The notes below the pieces were generated by a model, which worked only from the letters and a program-made list of their open reading frames with translations, searched no databases and was not told the origin of the DNA. The position numbers and the translations under genes are program-made. A stretch of 64,000 nt of DNA. Source: Svornostia abyssi. GTDB taxonomy: Bacteria; Actinomycetota; Thermoleophilia; Solirubrobacterales; Solirubrobacteraceae. Every line of letters begins with the position of its first letter. Positions within the stretch are counted from its first letter, which is position 1. Positions 1 to 12,980 of this stretch are shown here, in pieces. The stretch spans positions 4,774,001-4,838,000 of the forward strand of contig CP088295.1 of assembly GCA_024666565.1 (NCBI GenBank). Direction: 5' to 3'.

Positions 1-245
1 CGGGTCTCGGCGGGCTTCTTCGTGACGGGCTTGTCCGGGAAGACGTTGATCCAGACCTTGCCACCGCGCTTGATCTTGCGGGTCATCGCGATACGCGCCG
101 CTTCGATCTGACGGTTGGTGATCCAGCCGGCGTCGAGCGACTTGATGCCGTACTCGCCGAACTGCACCGAGGTCTGGCCGCGCGAGAGACCCGCACGACG
201 GCCACGATGCTGCTTGCGGTGCTTGACGCGCTTCGGAGCGAGCAT
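1..245 (-). CDS. rplP: 50S ribosomal protein L16, 3' end cut by the window edge
   Basis: Encodes the N-terminal 81 residues of L16, a large-subunit protein near the peptidyl-transferase centre and the A site. The start [19 protein letters not shown] and the later stretch [17 protein letters not shown] are typical of bacterial L16. Its ATG overlaps the TGA of rpsC (ATGA), so it is the next gene of the S10 operon and probably translationally coupled to S3. The gene runs off the left edge, so its C-terminus and the following operon genes are not visible. Confidence 0.97.
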   Translation of the reverse strand, partial: MLAPKRVKHRKQHRGRRAGLSRGQTSVQFGEYGIKSLDAGWITNRQIEAARIAMTRKIKRGGKVWINVFPDKPVTKKPAET

Positions 246-1159
246 CAGCGCCCACCTCCGCCGCGCGGACCGCCGCCGCCCTGACCGCCGCGACCGCCCG
301 GGCCACCGGGCCCACGACCGCCGCCGCCGCCGCGACCGCCACCACCGCGCCCGCCCGGCCCGCCGGGGCCACCCGGCCCACGGCCGCCCGGACCGCCGCC
401 CTGGCCGCCGCGCCCGCGACCGCCGCGGCCACGGCCACGTCCGTCACGGTCGCCGCGCCCACGGTTGCGATCGTCGCGATCGCGGTTCGGGGCCGGAGCG
501 TCCATCTCGGTGAGATCGACGCCGGAGAAACCCTCGGGCATGATCTCGCCCTTGTTGATCCAGACCTTCACGCCGATGCGGCCGAAGGTGGTGCGGGCCT
601 CGTAGAAGCCGTAGTCGATGTCCGCGCGCAGCGTGTGCAGCGGTACGCGACCGTCGGAGTACATCTCGGTGCGCGCCATCTCGGCGCCGCCCAGACGACC
701 CGACACCTGGATCTTGCAGCCCTTCGCGCCCGAACGCATCGCGCTGGTCAGCGCGCGCTTCATCGCGCGGCGGAACGCCACACGGTTCTGGAGCTGCTCG
801 CCGACCGACTGAGCGACGAGGTTCGCGTCCAGCTCGGGGCGCTTGATCTCGAGGATGTTGACCTTGATCGCCTTGCCGGTGATCGCGTGGAGGTCACGCC
901 GCAGCGCGTCGACCTCGGAACCGGACTTGCCGATCACGATGCCGGGGCGGGCGGTGTTGATGTTGACCTCGACCTCGGCCGAGTCCTTCTTGATGGTGAT
1001 CTTGGAGAGGCCGGCGTGCGAGAGCTTGCCGATGATCCAGTCACGGATCGCGACGTCTTCCGCGAGCCAGTCGGCGAACTGGCGCTCGTTGAACCAGTTC
1101 GACTTCCAGTCGTGGATGTAGCCCACGCGCATGGCCTCGGGGTGAACCTTCTGTCCCAT
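245..1159 (-). CDS. rpsC: 30S ribosomal protein S3 with a long Gly/Arg-rich C-terminal tail
   Basis: S3 binds the head of the 30S subunit at the mRNA entry site. The canonical body covers about residues 1-215: start [13 protein letters not shown], a type-2 KH domain with the GKSG loop near residues 77-80, and the C-terminal domain ending near [10 protein letters not shown] (residue 210). The protein is 304 aa, whereas S3 is usually 210-240 aa. The extra 80 residues after about position 222 start with Asn/Arg/Asp and become an RGG-like Gly/Arg/Pro repeat. The tail is in frame and ends exactly at the rplP overlap, so it looks like part of the protein. Its function is unknown; RNA binding is a guess from composition. 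Confidence 0.97.
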   Translation of the reverse strand: MGQKVHPEAMRVGYIHDWKSNWFNERQFADWLAEDVAIRDWIIGKLSHAGLSKITIKKDSAEVEVNINTARPGIVIGKSGSEVDALRRDLHAITGKAIKVNILEIKRPELDANLVAQSVGEQLQNRVAFRRAMKRALTSAMRSGAKGCKIQVSGRLGGAEMARTEMYSDGRVPLHTLRADIDYGFYEARTTFGRIGVKVWINKGEIMPEGFSGVDLTEMDAPAPNRDRDDRNRGRGDRDGRGRGRGGRGRGGQGGGPGGRGPGGPGGPGGRGGGGRGGGGGRGPGGPGGRGGQGGGGPRGGGGR

Positions 1160-1168
1160 GAGTTCTGC

Positions 1169-1873
1169 TTAGTCCTTGGGCGTGAGCGTGATCGTCAGGT
1201 GGCTGGTGCGCTTGCGAATCTTGGTGGCGCGACCCATCGCACGAGGCTGGAAGCGCTTGAGAGTGGGGCCCTCGTCTGCGGTGACCGAGAGCACCTTCAG
1301 GTCCTCGCCCACGAGCTCGTGGTTGTGCTCGGCGTTGGCGATGGCCGACTCGAGCAGCTTGGACCAGTCCCGCGCGACAGCGCGCTGGGTATGAGCGAGG
1401 ATAGCGCGCGCCTCATCGACGTCCTTGCCGCGAATGTGATCGCACACGAGGCGGGCCTTGCGAGCCGACGTGCGGACGTACTTCGCGTGGGCGCGGACCT
1501 TCGGGCGGTCGCCGTTGGCGGCGGGCTTCTCGGCCTTCGCGGCCGCCTTCTTGGCGGGCGCCGGCTTCTCGGCCTTCGGAGTCTCCTCCTTGGGCTCCTC
1601 CGCCTTGGGCTCTTCGGCCTTCGGCTCCTCGGCGGCCTCGGCCTTCGGCTCCGCCTTGGCCTTCGCAGCCGCAGGCTTCTTCTTGGCGGCCGGCTTCTTC
1701 GCCGGCTTGTCCTCGGCCGCGGCCTCGGTCGCCTCGTCAGCCTTGGCCTTCGCGGCGGGCTTCTTCTTGGCGGCCGGCTTCTTCGCGGCGGGCTTCTCGG
1801 CCTTCGGAGTCTCCTCCGTGGTTCCGGAGGCCTCCGTCTCGGGGGCCTCGTCGTTCTGTGGCTCTTCAGTCAT
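1169..1873 (-). CDS. rplV: 50S ribosomal protein L22 with a 120-residue Ala/Lys/Glu/Pro N-terminal extension
   Basis: L22 lines the nascent-peptide exit tunnel. The L22 core is the C-terminal 113 residues (from about RPKVRAHAKYVRTSARKARL, residue 123), a normal L22 length. Before it lie about 120 residues of low-complexity sequence: an acidic start, then KPAAKK-, AEKP- and EEPKA-type repeats resembling histone H1 or other lysine-rich tails. No internal ATG/GTG with a good Shine-Dalgarno was seen that would remove the extension, and the upstream rpsS stop is only 8 nt from the chosen ATG. It is the third gene from the left in the S10 operon. Recombination within the repeats could make its length vary between strains. 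Confidence 0.95.
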   Translation of the reverse strand: MTEEPQNDEAPETEASGTTEETPKAEKPAAKKPAAKKKPAAKAKADEATEAAAEDKPAKKPAAKKKPAAAKAKAEPKAEAAEEPKAEEPKAEEPKEETPKAEKPAPAKKAAAKAEKPAANGDRPKVRAHAKYVRTSARKARLVCDHIRGKDVDEARAILAHTQRAVARDWSKLLESAIANAEHNHELVGEDLKVLSVTADEGPTLKRFQPRAMGRATKIRKRTSHLTITLTPKD

Positions 1874-1881
1874 CAGTCAGC

Positions 1882-2154
1882 TCAGCGGACCTTGCCGCTG
1901 CCGGCGTGGCCCTTGTAGGTACGGGTGGGAGCGAACTCGCCCAGCTTGTGGCCGACCATCGACTCGCTGACGAACACGGGGACGTGCTTGCGCCCGTCGT
2001 GCACGGCGATCGTGTGGCCCACCATCTCGGGGAAGACCGTCGACGCGCGAGACCAGGTCTTCACCATGGTCTTCGTGTTCGCGGCGTTCTGGGCCTCGAT
2101 GCGGGTGAGCAGACGCTCTTCGACCCACGGCCCCTTCTTGCTCGAACGGCTCAT
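1882..2154 (-). CDS. rpsS: 30S ribosomal protein S19
   Basis: A 90-aa S19, which forms a complex with S13 in the head of the 30S subunit near the A and P sites. The start [16 protein letters not shown] and the motif [20 protein letters not shown] are diagnostic, and the length is usual. Its start overlaps the end of rplB by 4 nt and rplV follows 8 nt after its stop, as in the standard S10 operon. Confidence 0.98.
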   Translation of the reverse strand: MSRSSKKGPWVEERLLTRIEAQNAANTKTMVKTWSRASTVFPEMVGHTIAVHDGRKHVPVFVSESMVGHKLGEFAPTRTYKGHAGSGKVR

Positions 2155-2990
2155 CGCTTCTTCCCTCGCTTGCGGCCGCGCACGATGTAGCGGTCGGACG
2201 CCTTGTGCTTCTTACGTGTGCGGTACCCGAGCGTCGGCACGCCCCACGGGGTGACCGGGTGGCGACCCGGAGTCGTGGAGCCCTCGCCGCCGCCGTGCGG
2301 GTGGTCGACCGGGTTCATGGCCGTACCGCGCGTCTGCGGGCGGACGCCCATGTGACGCTTGCGGCCGGCCTTGCCGATCTTGACGTTCTGGTGCTCGGCG
2401 TTGCCGATGGTGCCGATGGTCGCGCGGCAGCTGTCCCGGACCAGGCGCATCTCGCCGGAGGGCAGGCGCAGCGTGGCCATGCCCTGATCCTTCGCCATCA
2501 GCTGGATCGACGTGCCCGCGGAGCGGCCGAGCTGGCCACCGCGGCCGGGCTCGAGCTCGACGTTGTGCACGACGGTACCTGTCGGGATGTTCGCCAGCGG
2601 GAGCGCATTGCCGACCTTGATGTCGGCATCCGGGCCGGAGACGATCATCGCGCCCACGTCGAGACGGGCCGGCGCGAGGATGTACGCCTTCGCACCGTCG
2701 ACGTAGTGCAGGAGCGCGATGTATGCCGTGCGGTTCGGGTCGTACTCGATCGCGGCGACCTTGGCGGGGACGCCGTCCTTCGTGCGCTTGAAATCGATCT
2801 TCCGGTACAGCCGCTTGGCGCCGCCGCCGCGATGGCGGGACGTCTTGCGGCCACGCGCGTTGCGACCGCCCGACTTCGTGAGACCCTCGACGAGCGACTT
2901 CTCCGGCTCGGTCTTGGTGATCTCAGCGAAGTCCGGGTACGTCGCGAAACGCTGACCGGGACTGGTGGGCTTGGGCTTGCGAATCGCCAT
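2151..2990 (-). CDS. rplB: 50S ribosomal protein L2
   Basis: A 279-aa L2, one of the most conserved 23S rRNA-binding proteins and needed for subunit association and peptidyl transfer. Visible hallmarks are the start [15 protein letters not shown], the RNA-binding centre, and the C-terminal [13 protein letters not shown] motif, whose histidine is the conserved residue near the peptidyl-transferase centre. Length is usual (about 275). It overlaps rpsS by 4 nt and lies 12 nt after rplW. Confidence 0.98.
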   Translation of the reverse strand: MAIRKPKPTSPGQRFATYPDFAEITKTEPEKSLVEGLTKSGGRNARGRKTSRHRGGGAKRLYRKIDFKRTKDGVPAKVAAIEYDPNRTAYIALLHYVDGAKAYILAPARLDVGAMIVSGPDADIKVGNALPLANIPTGTVVHNVELEPGRGGQLGRSAGTSIQLMAKDQGMATLRLPSGEMRLVRDSCRATIGTIGNAEHQNVKIGKAGRKRHMGVRPQTRGTAMNPVDHPHGGGEGSTTPGRHPVTPWGVPTLGYRTRKKHKASDRYIVRGRKRGKKR

Positions 2991-3002
2991 CGTTCAGACT
3001 CC

Positions 3003-3302
3003 CTAGCCGTCGAGCCCCTGCAGACCCTGGAACACAGGGATCTGCTGGCCGGGCTTGATCTGGACGACGGCCTTCTTCCAGGACCGCGTGCGGCCGGAGG
3101 TGTACCCGCGGCGCTTCGGCTTGGACTTCACGGACATGGTGCGAACCTCGACCACGTCGACCTCGAACAGCGCCTCGACGGCCTGCCGGATCTGGGTCTT
3201 GTTCGCATCCGGGTGCACCCGGAACGTGTACCGGTCGGCACTCGCGAGCACGTACGACTTCTCGGAGACGACCGGGCGGATGATGACCTGGGTGTGCTCC
3301 AT
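3003..3302 (-). CDS. rplW: 50S ribosomal protein L23
   Basis: A 99-aa L23, located at the exit of the nascent-chain tunnel, where it docks trigger factor and SRP. Start [17 protein letters not shown] and the VRTMSVKSKPKRRG loop match the family. Its ATG overlaps the stop of rplD by one base, so translational coupling within the S10 operon is likely. Confidence 0.97.
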   Translation of the reverse strand: MEHTQVIIRPVVSEKSYVLASADRYTFRVHPDANKTQIRQAVEALFEVDVVEVRTMSVKSKPKRRGYTSGRTRSWKKAVVQIKPGQQIPVFQGLQGLDG

Positions 3303-3964
3303 CAGGCCGTCGCCTCCTTCTTGGTCTTACGCGCGGCACGGGCGGTGACGGCCTCGAGCGCGGCCTCGGTGATGAGCAGACCGCCGGCGCCGATGATGTC
3401 GGCGACGCCCACGGTGCTCGCCTCGGCGACGGACACGCGATCGATGTTGCGGAACGACAGGGCGGCGCGGCCGGCGTCGGTCTCCCGCGCGTCGGCGTCG
3501 AGATCCTCGATGACGACGAGCACGGACGGGAGGTCCTGCCAGCCGGCGAGGAGCGCCTTGGCCTGCTTCGTCGACGGGGCCTCGAACGGGGCCGGGTCGA
3601 GCACCGCGATCGAACCGCGGTCGGCGTGGACCGACAGCGCGCTGCGCAGCGCGGCGATCCGCTCCTTGCGGTTGACCTTGAAGGTGTAGTGGCGCGGCGA
3701 GGGACCGAAGACGGTGCCGCCGCCGATCCAGACCGGGGAGCGCGACGAACCGGCGCGGGCGCGGCCCGTGCCCTTCTGGCGCCACGGCTTGGCGCCACCG
3801 CCGCGGACGAGGCCGCGGGTCTTCGTCGCGTGCGTGCCCTGACGGCGCGCGTTCAGCTCAGCGCGGACGGACTCGTGGACGAGCGGGCCGTTGAACGCGA
3901 CGCCGAACACGGCGTCGTCGAGCTTGACCTTCTTCGAGCCGCCCAGGACGGGAGCATCAGCCAT
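3302..3964 (-). CDS. rplD: 50S ribosomal protein L4
   Basis: A 220-aa L4, a 23S rRNA-binding protein that helps form the exit-tunnel constriction. The conserved region includes the tunnel loop [20 protein letters not shown] and the [20 protein letters not shown] segment. In enterobacteria L4 is also the autogenous repressor of the S10 operon; whether that holds here is unknown, although a hairpin does lie in the rpsJ leader (4919-4935). It overlaps rplC by 8 nt and rplW by 1 nt. Confidence 0.97.
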   Translation of the reverse strand: MADAPVLGGSKKVKLDDAVFGVAFNGPLVHESVRAELNARRQGTHATKTRGLVRGGGAKPWRQKGTGRARAGSSRSPVWIGGGTVFGPSPRHYTFKVNRKERIAALRSALSVHADRGSIAVLDPAPFEAPSTKQAKALLAGWQDLPSVLVVIEDLDADARETDAGRAALSFRNIDRVSVAEASTVGVADIIGAGGLLITEAALEAVTARAARKTKKEATA

Positions 3965-4574
3965 CGGTACGCACCTCCACCACGCCGTTGCGCGGGCCGG
4001 GCACGGAGCCTCGGACGATCAGCAGGTTCTGGTCGGCGTCGATGCGCACGACCTCCAGGCCCTTCTGGGTGATGCGCTTGTTGCCCATCTGACCCGGGCC
4101 GCGGATGCCCTTCATCACGCGCGCCGGCCACGCCGACGCACCGATGGAGCCCGGGGCGCGCACGTTATGCGAGCCGTGGGACTTGGGACCGCTCGAGAAG
4201 TTGTGGCGCTTGATCGTGCCCTGGAAGCCCTTGCCCTTCGAGGTGCCGGCGATCTTGACCTTGTCGCCGACCTCGAAGGCCTCGACCGTCACGGTGGCGC
4301 CGACCTCCAGGCCCTCGCCCTCGTCGCGGAACTCCACGAGGTGACGGACCGGCGGGGCGTCGGCCTTCTTGAGGTGACCGAGCTCGGGCTTGGTCAGGTG
4401 CTTTTCCTTGGCGGCACCGAAGCCGAGCTGCACGGCGGTGTAGCCGTCGCGCTCCTGCGTGCGGAGTGCGGTGACCGGGCAGGGCCCGGCCTCCAGCACG
4501 GTGACGCGCTCGACTGTTCCGTCTTCGAGGAACAGCTGGGTCATACCGAGCTTCTTGGCGAGAATGGCGGACAT
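3957..4574 (-). CDS. rplC: 50S ribosomal protein L3
   Basis: A 205-aa L3, an early-assembly 23S rRNA-binding protein with a loop reaching the peptidyl-transferase centre. [15 protein letters not shown] at the start and [20 protein letters not shown] in the middle are diagnostic. It starts 4 nt after the stop of rpsJ and overlaps rplD by 8 nt, a tightly packed operon arrangement. Confidence 0.97.
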   Translation of the reverse strand: MSAILAKKLGMTQLFLEDGTVERVTVLEAGPCPVTALRTQERDGYTAVQLGFGAAKEKHLTKPELGHLKKADAPPVRHLVEFRDEGEGLEVGATVTVEAFEVGDKVKIAGTSKGKGFQGTIKRHNFSSGPKSHGSHNVRAPGSIGASAWPARVMKGIRGPGQMGNKRITQKGLEVVRIDADQNLLIVRGSVPGPRNGVVEVRTDG

Positions 4575-4578
4575 AGGT

Positions 4579-4906
4579 CTAGGAGGCGAGACGGATCTCG
4601 ATGTCGACGCCGGCCGGAAGGTGGTCCAGGCGCTGCAGCGAGTCGACCGTCTTCGGGGTCGGCTGGTGGATGTCGATGAGCCGCTTGTGGGTGCGGATCT
4701 CGAAGTGCTCCTGCGAGTCCTTGTCCTTGAAGGGGGGATCGCACGACGGCGTAGACGTTCTTCTCCGTCGGGAGGGGCACGGGACCGGACACCGTCGCGC
4801 CAGTGCGCGTTGCGGTCTCAACGATCTCCTTCGCCGCCGTCTCAATGGCCGAGTGGTCGTAGGCCTTGAGGCGGATGCGGATCTTATTCTGGGTGGCGGC
4901 GGCCAT
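4579..4906 (-). CDS. rpsJ: 30S ribosomal protein S10 / NusE (reading frame broken by one base in this sequence)
   Basis: S10 is a 30S head protein and, as NusE, joins NusG in transcription-translation coupling and antitermination. Two frames together give a normal S10: residues from [21 protein letters not shown] to NVYAVVRSP in one frame, then [21 protein letters not shown] to the C-terminus in the next. The switch falls at a run of six G on the plus strand (4732-4737). Removing one base yields a continuous 108-aa protein. S10 is essential, so an assembly or sequencing error is far more likely than a pseudogene. It is the first gene of the S10 operon; a GAGG Shine-Dalgarno lies about 11 nt before the ATG. 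Confidence 0.93.
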
Positions 4907-4918
4907 GGCGGTGGGAAA

Positions 4919-4935
4919 CCTCCCCCTCGGGGAGG
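4919..4935 (-). promoter_or_regulatory. Hairpin overlapping the rpsJ ribosome binding site
   Basis: On the minus strand CCTCCCC and GGGGAGG can pair across a 3-nt loop just before rpsJ. The GGAGG arm is the Shine-Dalgarno, 12 nt before the ATG, so the stem could hide the ribosome binding site of the first S10-operon gene. The pairing is visible; regulation by L4 or another factor is inference. Confidence 0.4.
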
Positions 4936-4977
4936 GGCAGGAAGAACTCCTGGTTCGTATCGGTACTGGGATCAGGC

Positions 4978-5003
4978 GGCCCGCGCGAGACTCCGCGCGG
5001 GCC
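4978..5003 (-). terminator. Perfect 10-bp hairpin between tuf and rpsJ
   Basis: Arms ggcccgcgcg and cgcgcgggcc enclose a 6-nt loop, starting 15 nt after the tuf stop. There is no T-tract on either side, so it could be a weak or Rho-assisted terminator, an RNA processing or stability element for tuf mRNA, or part of the S10 leader. Confidence 0.5.
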
Positions 5004-5018
5004 GGCCTTACGGAACTG

Positions 5019-6203
<1,185 letters not shown>

Positions 6204-6265
6204 TTCGTGTGTCTCCTCTAGCTAAATCTGTTTGGGGGGCAACTGCGGAACGCTATCGAAAATCC

Positions 6266-8380
<2,115 letters not shown>

Positions 8381-8409
8381 GAGAGCTAGGGCTTACCTTG
8401 TTCCGGGCA

Positions 8410-8434
8410 AAAGAAACGGGCCCTCTCGGGCCCG
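8410..8434 (-). terminator. Intrinsic-terminator-like hairpin in the fusA leader (possible attenuator)
   Basis: Perfect 7-bp stem cgggccc / gggcccg (8417-8423 with 8428-8434), 4-nt loop. On the minus strand it is followed directly by TTTCTTTT, the classic form of a Rho-independent terminator. It lies 37 nt before the fusA ATG on the same strand. It may end transcripts of the chemoreceptor gene upstream, or act as a conditional terminator within the fusA leader if the -10 at 8524-8529 is used. Confidence 0.65.
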
Positions 8435-8807
8435 CGCGCACGACCGGTGTATGACCGGGGCCGAGGCGCTATGTGCCGAGGGACTCCATCCTGAGGGCGC
8501 GCCGAACCGCGGCGCGACGGGGGACTATAGCAGCGGTCAGCTGGCCTGATCCCCGGTGCAGGATGCCCGTCGTCCGGGATGATCCCGGGCATGTGCGCGC
8601 CCCCGCCTGACGGCGAGTTCGCGCCGGCCGGCCACGTGGCCGGTCAGCGCCTGGACGACCCGGTCACCGCCCCGCCGGGCGAGGTCCGCGTGACCCGGGG
8701 CTGGTGGTCCTCACTCGTGATCGGCTGGGCATCCGCCAGTGTCACCGAGCGCAGCGGCCAGGCACGCGCCTGGCGCCTGCGCACAGGGGACCGGCGGCTT
8801 CGGCAGC
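8435..8807. other. 373-nt non-coding stretch between the chemoreceptor gene and fusA
   Basis: No convincing protein gene is visible on either strand. On the minus strand it holds a TATAGT box (8524-8529), a 6-codon ATG..TAG mini-ORF reading MESLGT (8469-8489) with no clear Shine-Dalgarno, and a 5-bp hairpin (8444-8458) before the terminator-like hairpin. It is best read as the fusA promoter and leader plus the 3' region of the chemoreceptor gene. The rest (8530-8807) shows nothing I can name. Confidence 0.45.
8524..8529 (-). promoter_or_regulatory. Candidate -10 element for fusA-tuf
   Basis: The minus strand reads TATAGT, close to consensus TATAAT, in otherwise GC-rich DNA. No good -35 is seen at 16-18 bp. 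Initiation about 7 nt downstream would give a leader of roughly 135 nt containing the hairpin at 8417-8434. Confidence 0.4.
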
Positions 8808-10127
<1,320 letters not shown>

Positions 10128-10138
10128 GCGGGCCGCGG

Positions 10139-10609
10139 CTACCAGCGGTAGTGGGCGAAGGCCTTGTTGGCCTGCGCCATGCGGAAGATGTCGTCCTTCC
10201 GCTTGTACGCGCCGCCCTGCTGGCTCTGCGCGTCGAGCAGCTCGTTGGCGAGCCGCTGGGCCATCGTCTTCTCGCGGCGCTGACGGGCGAACTCCACCAG
10301 CCAGCGGACGGCGAGCGTGCGGGCGCGGCGCGCGGGCACCTCGACGGGCACCTGGTACGTCGCACCGCCGACGCGGCGGGACCGCACCTCGAGCGACGGG
10401 GTGAGCGCCTTGATCGACAGCTCGAGCTGCTCGATCGGGTCCTTGCCCGTCTTCTCGGCCATGATCGCCAGCGCGTCGTACACGATGCGCTCGGCGGTCG
10501 ACTTCTTCCCGTCGAGCATCACGCGGTTGATGACCTGCGTGACGACGCGGGAGCGATGGACGGCGTCCGGCTCGATGGGCCGGATCTGGGCGGCTGCGCG
10601 GCGAGGCAT
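10139..10609 (-). CDS. rpsG: 30S ribosomal protein S7
   Basis: A 156-aa S7, the primary 16S rRNA-binding protein that nucleates assembly of the 30S head. [20 protein letters not shown] at the start, [21 protein letters not shown] and the [20 protein letters not shown]-type end match S7 (the actual residue here is RKDDIF). Length is standard. It follows rpsL by 10 nt. Confidence 0.98.
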   Translation of the reverse strand: MPRRAAAQIRPIEPDAVHRSRVVTQVINRVMLDGKKSTAERIVYDALAIMAEKTGKDPIEQLELSIKALTPSLEVRSRRVGGATYQVPVEVPARRARTLAVRWLVEFARQRREKTMAQRLANELLDAQSQQGGAYKRKDDIFRMAQANKAFAHYRW

Positions 10610-10619
10610 GAAAGGTTCC

Positions 10620-11015
10620 TTACTTCTTCTTCACGCCGTACTGCGAGCGGGCCTTCTTGCGATCGCTGACGCCGGCGGCGTCGAGCGTGCCGCGGACGAC
10701 CTTGTAGCGGACGCCCGGAAGGTCCTTGACGCGGCCACCGCGCACGAGGACGACGGAGTGCTCCTGCAGATTGTGGCCCTCGCCCGGGATGTAGGCGGTG
10801 ACTTCGATGGACCCCGTGATCCGGACACGCGCGACCTTGCGCAGTGCGGAGTTCGGCTTCTTCGGGGTGGTGGTGTACACGCGGGTGCACACGCCGCGGC
10901 GCTGCGGGGCGGCGACCTTCTTCTTGCGACCCTTACCGGACTTGAGACCGGGGGTGGCGAGCTTCTTGGCCTTCGCCTTGCGGCCCTTGCGGACGAGCTG
11001 TGAAGTCGTGGGCAT
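10620..11015 (-). CDS. rpsL: 30S ribosomal protein S12
   Basis: A 131-aa S12, a decoding-centre protein that controls translational accuracy. [18 protein letters not shown] and [20 protein letters not shown] carry the lysines (K43 and K88 in E. coli numbering) whose mutation gives streptomycin resistance; both are wild type here. The start lies only 28 nt after the SGNH hydrolase stop. A TACCAT box 10 nt before the ATG suggests a nearly leaderless transcript from its own promoter, though read-through from the upstream alanine dehydrogenase operon is possible. Confidence 0.98.
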   Translation of the reverse strand: MPTTSQLVRKGRKAKAKKLATPGLKSGKGRKKKVAAPQRRGVCTRVYTTTPKKPNSALRKVARVRITGSIEVTAYIPGEGHNLQEHSVVLVRGGRVKDLPGVRYKVVRGTLDAAGVSDRKKARSQYGVKKK

Positions 11016-11025
11016 CGGGTCGAGG

Positions 11026-11031
11026 ATGGTA
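11026..11031 (-). promoter_or_regulatory. Candidate -10 (TACCAT) of rpsL, 10 nt before the ATG
   Basis: A TAnnnT box in the 28-nt gap between the SGNH hydrolase and rpsL. The same 8-mer GCTACCAT occurs ahead of rpmG (35940-35947). No -35 is evident. Confidence 0.35.
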
Positions 11032-11043
11032 GCAGCGTCCGAC

Positions 11044-11838
11044 TCAACGCTTCGCGCCGGCGCGCACCCGCACCACGAGCCGGCCGATCCGCTCGTATCC
11101 CGCGCGGTTCGGATGCACGTCGAACGCCAGCGGGTCCTGCGGGCATGCGCGGGTGAGGCGGCACGTCGTCGCGACGTTCGCGGGCAGGCCCGCGGCGCCC
11201 TCTGAGAAGTCGGCGATACGGAAGTTCGCGCCGATATCGGCGACCCGGTAGCCCTCCGCGCGGTACGCCGCAGCCAGCGCGCGATTGAACTCCTCGACCA
11301 CGGGGACGGACGCGCGCGCGTCGGCTTCGCGGTCCTGGACCCAGTACCCGAGGAACGGGTCGTGGTACGTCGTCCCGATGAGCGTGGCGCCCCGGCCGGC
11401 AGCCGCGCGCAGGCGCCGCGCGATGGTCCGGACGTTGGCGATGACGCCGGGAAGCCGCTCGCGCAGGCACGCCGGGTCGGCGGCCTCAGCGCACTGGAAG
11501 ATGTCGTTGCCGCCGATCGTGACGGTCACCAGATCCACGCGGCCGCGGCGCCCGCGCAGGTCCGCCTCGGCCGCGCGCAGCTGGCTGCCCTGCGGATAGG
11601 TGCACGGGCCGCCGCCGCGGACCACCTCCTGCGCCGTCATCCCTCCGCAGCCCGTGCGACGCACGCGCAGCCGCGGCTGACGCTCCCGGAGCTCGGCGGC
11701 GACGGTCGCCGGATACGTCGGGTCCCGGCCCGCGGGCGCGGTCATCGAATCGCCCACGGCCAGGTACGTGGATCCCGGCGCCGGCGCAGGGCTCGCGGCC
11801 AGCGTCACCGCGGCGAGAACTGGCGCGAGCACCGTCAC
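11044..11838 (-). CDS. Secreted SGNH/GDSL-family esterase or lipase
   Basis: A 264-aa serine hydrolase of the SGNH fold. It has a short hydrophobic N-terminus ending in ASPAPAPG (probable signal peptide), block I GDSM with the nucleophile near Ser31, a block II glycine (TGCGG), block III IGGNDIF and the block V catalytic Asp/His in FDVHPN. Four to six cysteines suggest disulfides, which fits an exported enzyme. It overlaps the end of the alanine dehydrogenase gene by 4 nt, so the two are probably coupled. The substrate is not predictable; these enzymes hydrolyse lipid, glycan or small esters. Confidence 0.85.
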   Translation of the reverse strand: MTVLAPVLAAVTLAASPAPAPGSTYLAVGDSMTAPAGRDPTYPATVAAELRERQPRLRVRRTGCGGMTAQEVVRGGGPCTYPQGSQLRAAEADLRGRRGRVDLVTVTIGGNDIFQCAEAADPACLRERLPGVIANVRTIARRLRAAAGRGATLIGTTYHDPFLGYWVQDREADARASVPVVEEFNRALAAAYRAEGYRVADIGANFRIADFSEGAAGLPANVATTCRLTRACPQDPLAFDVHPNRAGYERIGRLVVRVRAGAKR

Positions 11839-12953
11839 GCAGCGAGCGCCGCAGCCGGTTCGACCGCCTCGAGCCCCTGGTCGGCGGCCACGGGGGCGTA
11901 CGTCACGTGGCCGCCATGCACGTTCAGCCCCTTGAGGAACCCGGGATCGGCCATGAGCGCGTCACGCAGACCCAGGTCGGCGAGCCGCACGACGTACGGC
12001 ATCGTCGCGTTGGTCAGCGCGTGCGTGCTCGTGATCGGCACCGCGCCGGGCATGTTCGCGACGCAGTAGTGCGTGATCCCGTCGACCTCGTAGGTGGGAT
12101 GCGAGTGCGTCGTCGCGCGCGAGGTCTCGAAGCAGCCGCCCTGATCGATGGCGACGTCCACGAGCACCGCCCCGGGCTTCATGAGCTTGAGCTGCTCGCG
12201 CGTGATGACCCGCGGCGCCTTCGCCCCGGCCACGAGCACCGCGCCGATGACGAGATCCATGTCAGGCAGGCGCTCCTCGATGTGCAGCGTCGAGGCAAAG
12301 CACGTGTCGGCCCGGCCGCCGAAGGCGATGTCGAGCTCGCGCAGCCGGTCGATGTTGCGGTCGTAGACGAAGACCGTGGCCTCCATCCCGATGGCGATGA
12401 ACGCGGCCTGCATGCCCACCACCCCGCCGCCGATGATCATGACGTTCGCCGCCGCCACGCCCGGGACGCCGCCGAGCAGGATCCCGCGGCCGCCGAGCGG
12501 CTTCTCCAGCATGAACGCCCCGGCCTGCGTGGCGATCTTCCCCGCCACCTCACTCATCGGCGCCAGCAGCGGCAGCCGCCCGCGCGTGTCTTCGACCGTC
12601 TCGTAGGCGACGCACGATGCGCCGCTGGCCATGAGCCCGCGGGTCAGATCAGGGTCGGGCGCGAGGTGGAGGTACGTGAACAGCAGGTGATGGGGCCGCA
12701 GCCGGGCGACCTCGACGGGCTGCGGCTCCTTGACCTTGACGATCATCTCCGCCTCGGCGAAGACGGCGTCGGCGTCGGGCAGGATCCGCGCGCCCTGCGC
12801 GACGTACTGGTCGTCGCCGATCGCCGAGCCCTCCCCCGCGCCGGCCTGGACCACGACCTCGTGGCCGCGGTCCGTCAGCTCCCGGACGCCGGCGGGCGTC
12901 AGCGCCACGCGGTATTCGTCCGTCTTGATCTCCGTGGGGACTCCGACCTTCAT
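11835..12953 (-). CDS. ald: Alanine dehydrogenase
   Basis: A 372-aa NAD-dependent enzyme interconverting L-alanine and pyruvate plus ammonia. Start MKVGVPTEIKTDEYRVALTP, the catalytic-domain segment FTYLHLAPD, the Rossmann loop IGGGVVGMQAA and ITSTHALTNATMPYV near the end are typical, and the length is standard. It follows a class-III aminotransferase by 27 nt and precedes the SGNH hydrolase with a 4-nt overlap. An enzyme that recycles alanine to pyruvate beside a transaminase that may consume pyruvate suggests they work as a pair. Confidence 0.95.
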   Translation of the reverse strand: MKVGVPTEIKTDEYRVALTPAGVRELTDRGHEVVVQAGAGEGSAIGDDQYVAQGARILPDADAVFAEAEMIVKVKEPQPVEVARLRPHHLLFTYLHLAPDPDLTRGLMASGASCVAYETVEDTRGRLPLLAPMSEVAGKIATQAGAFMLEKPLGGRGILLGGVPGVAAANVMIIGGGVVGMQAAFIAIGMEATVFVYDRNIDRLRELDIAFGGRADTCFASTLHIEERLPDMDLVIGAVLVAGAKAPRVITREQLKLMKPGAVLVDVAIDQGGCFETSRATTHSHPTYEVDGITHYCVANMPGAVPITSTHALTNATMPYVVRLADLGLRDALMADPGFLKGLNVHGGHVTYAPVAADQGLEAVEPAAALAA

Positions 12954-12980
12954 GGACGCGCCCTCCGTGTCGCCGTGACG

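Noticed and set aside
115-513. Arg/Asp-rich plus-strand frame opposite the S3 tail
   Set aside because: Shadow of the Gly/Arg repeat of rpsC; no start signal or homology pattern.
1500-1850. Internal repeats in the L22 extension as a mobile or CRISPR-like repeat
   Set aside because: The repeats are codon-level and stay in frame with the protein; no spacers or dyads.
4579-4906. Programmed frameshift or pseudogene in rpsJ
   Set aside because: No family precedent for S10 frameshifting that I know of, no slippery-site context beyond a homopolymer, and similar breaks occur in unrelated genes.
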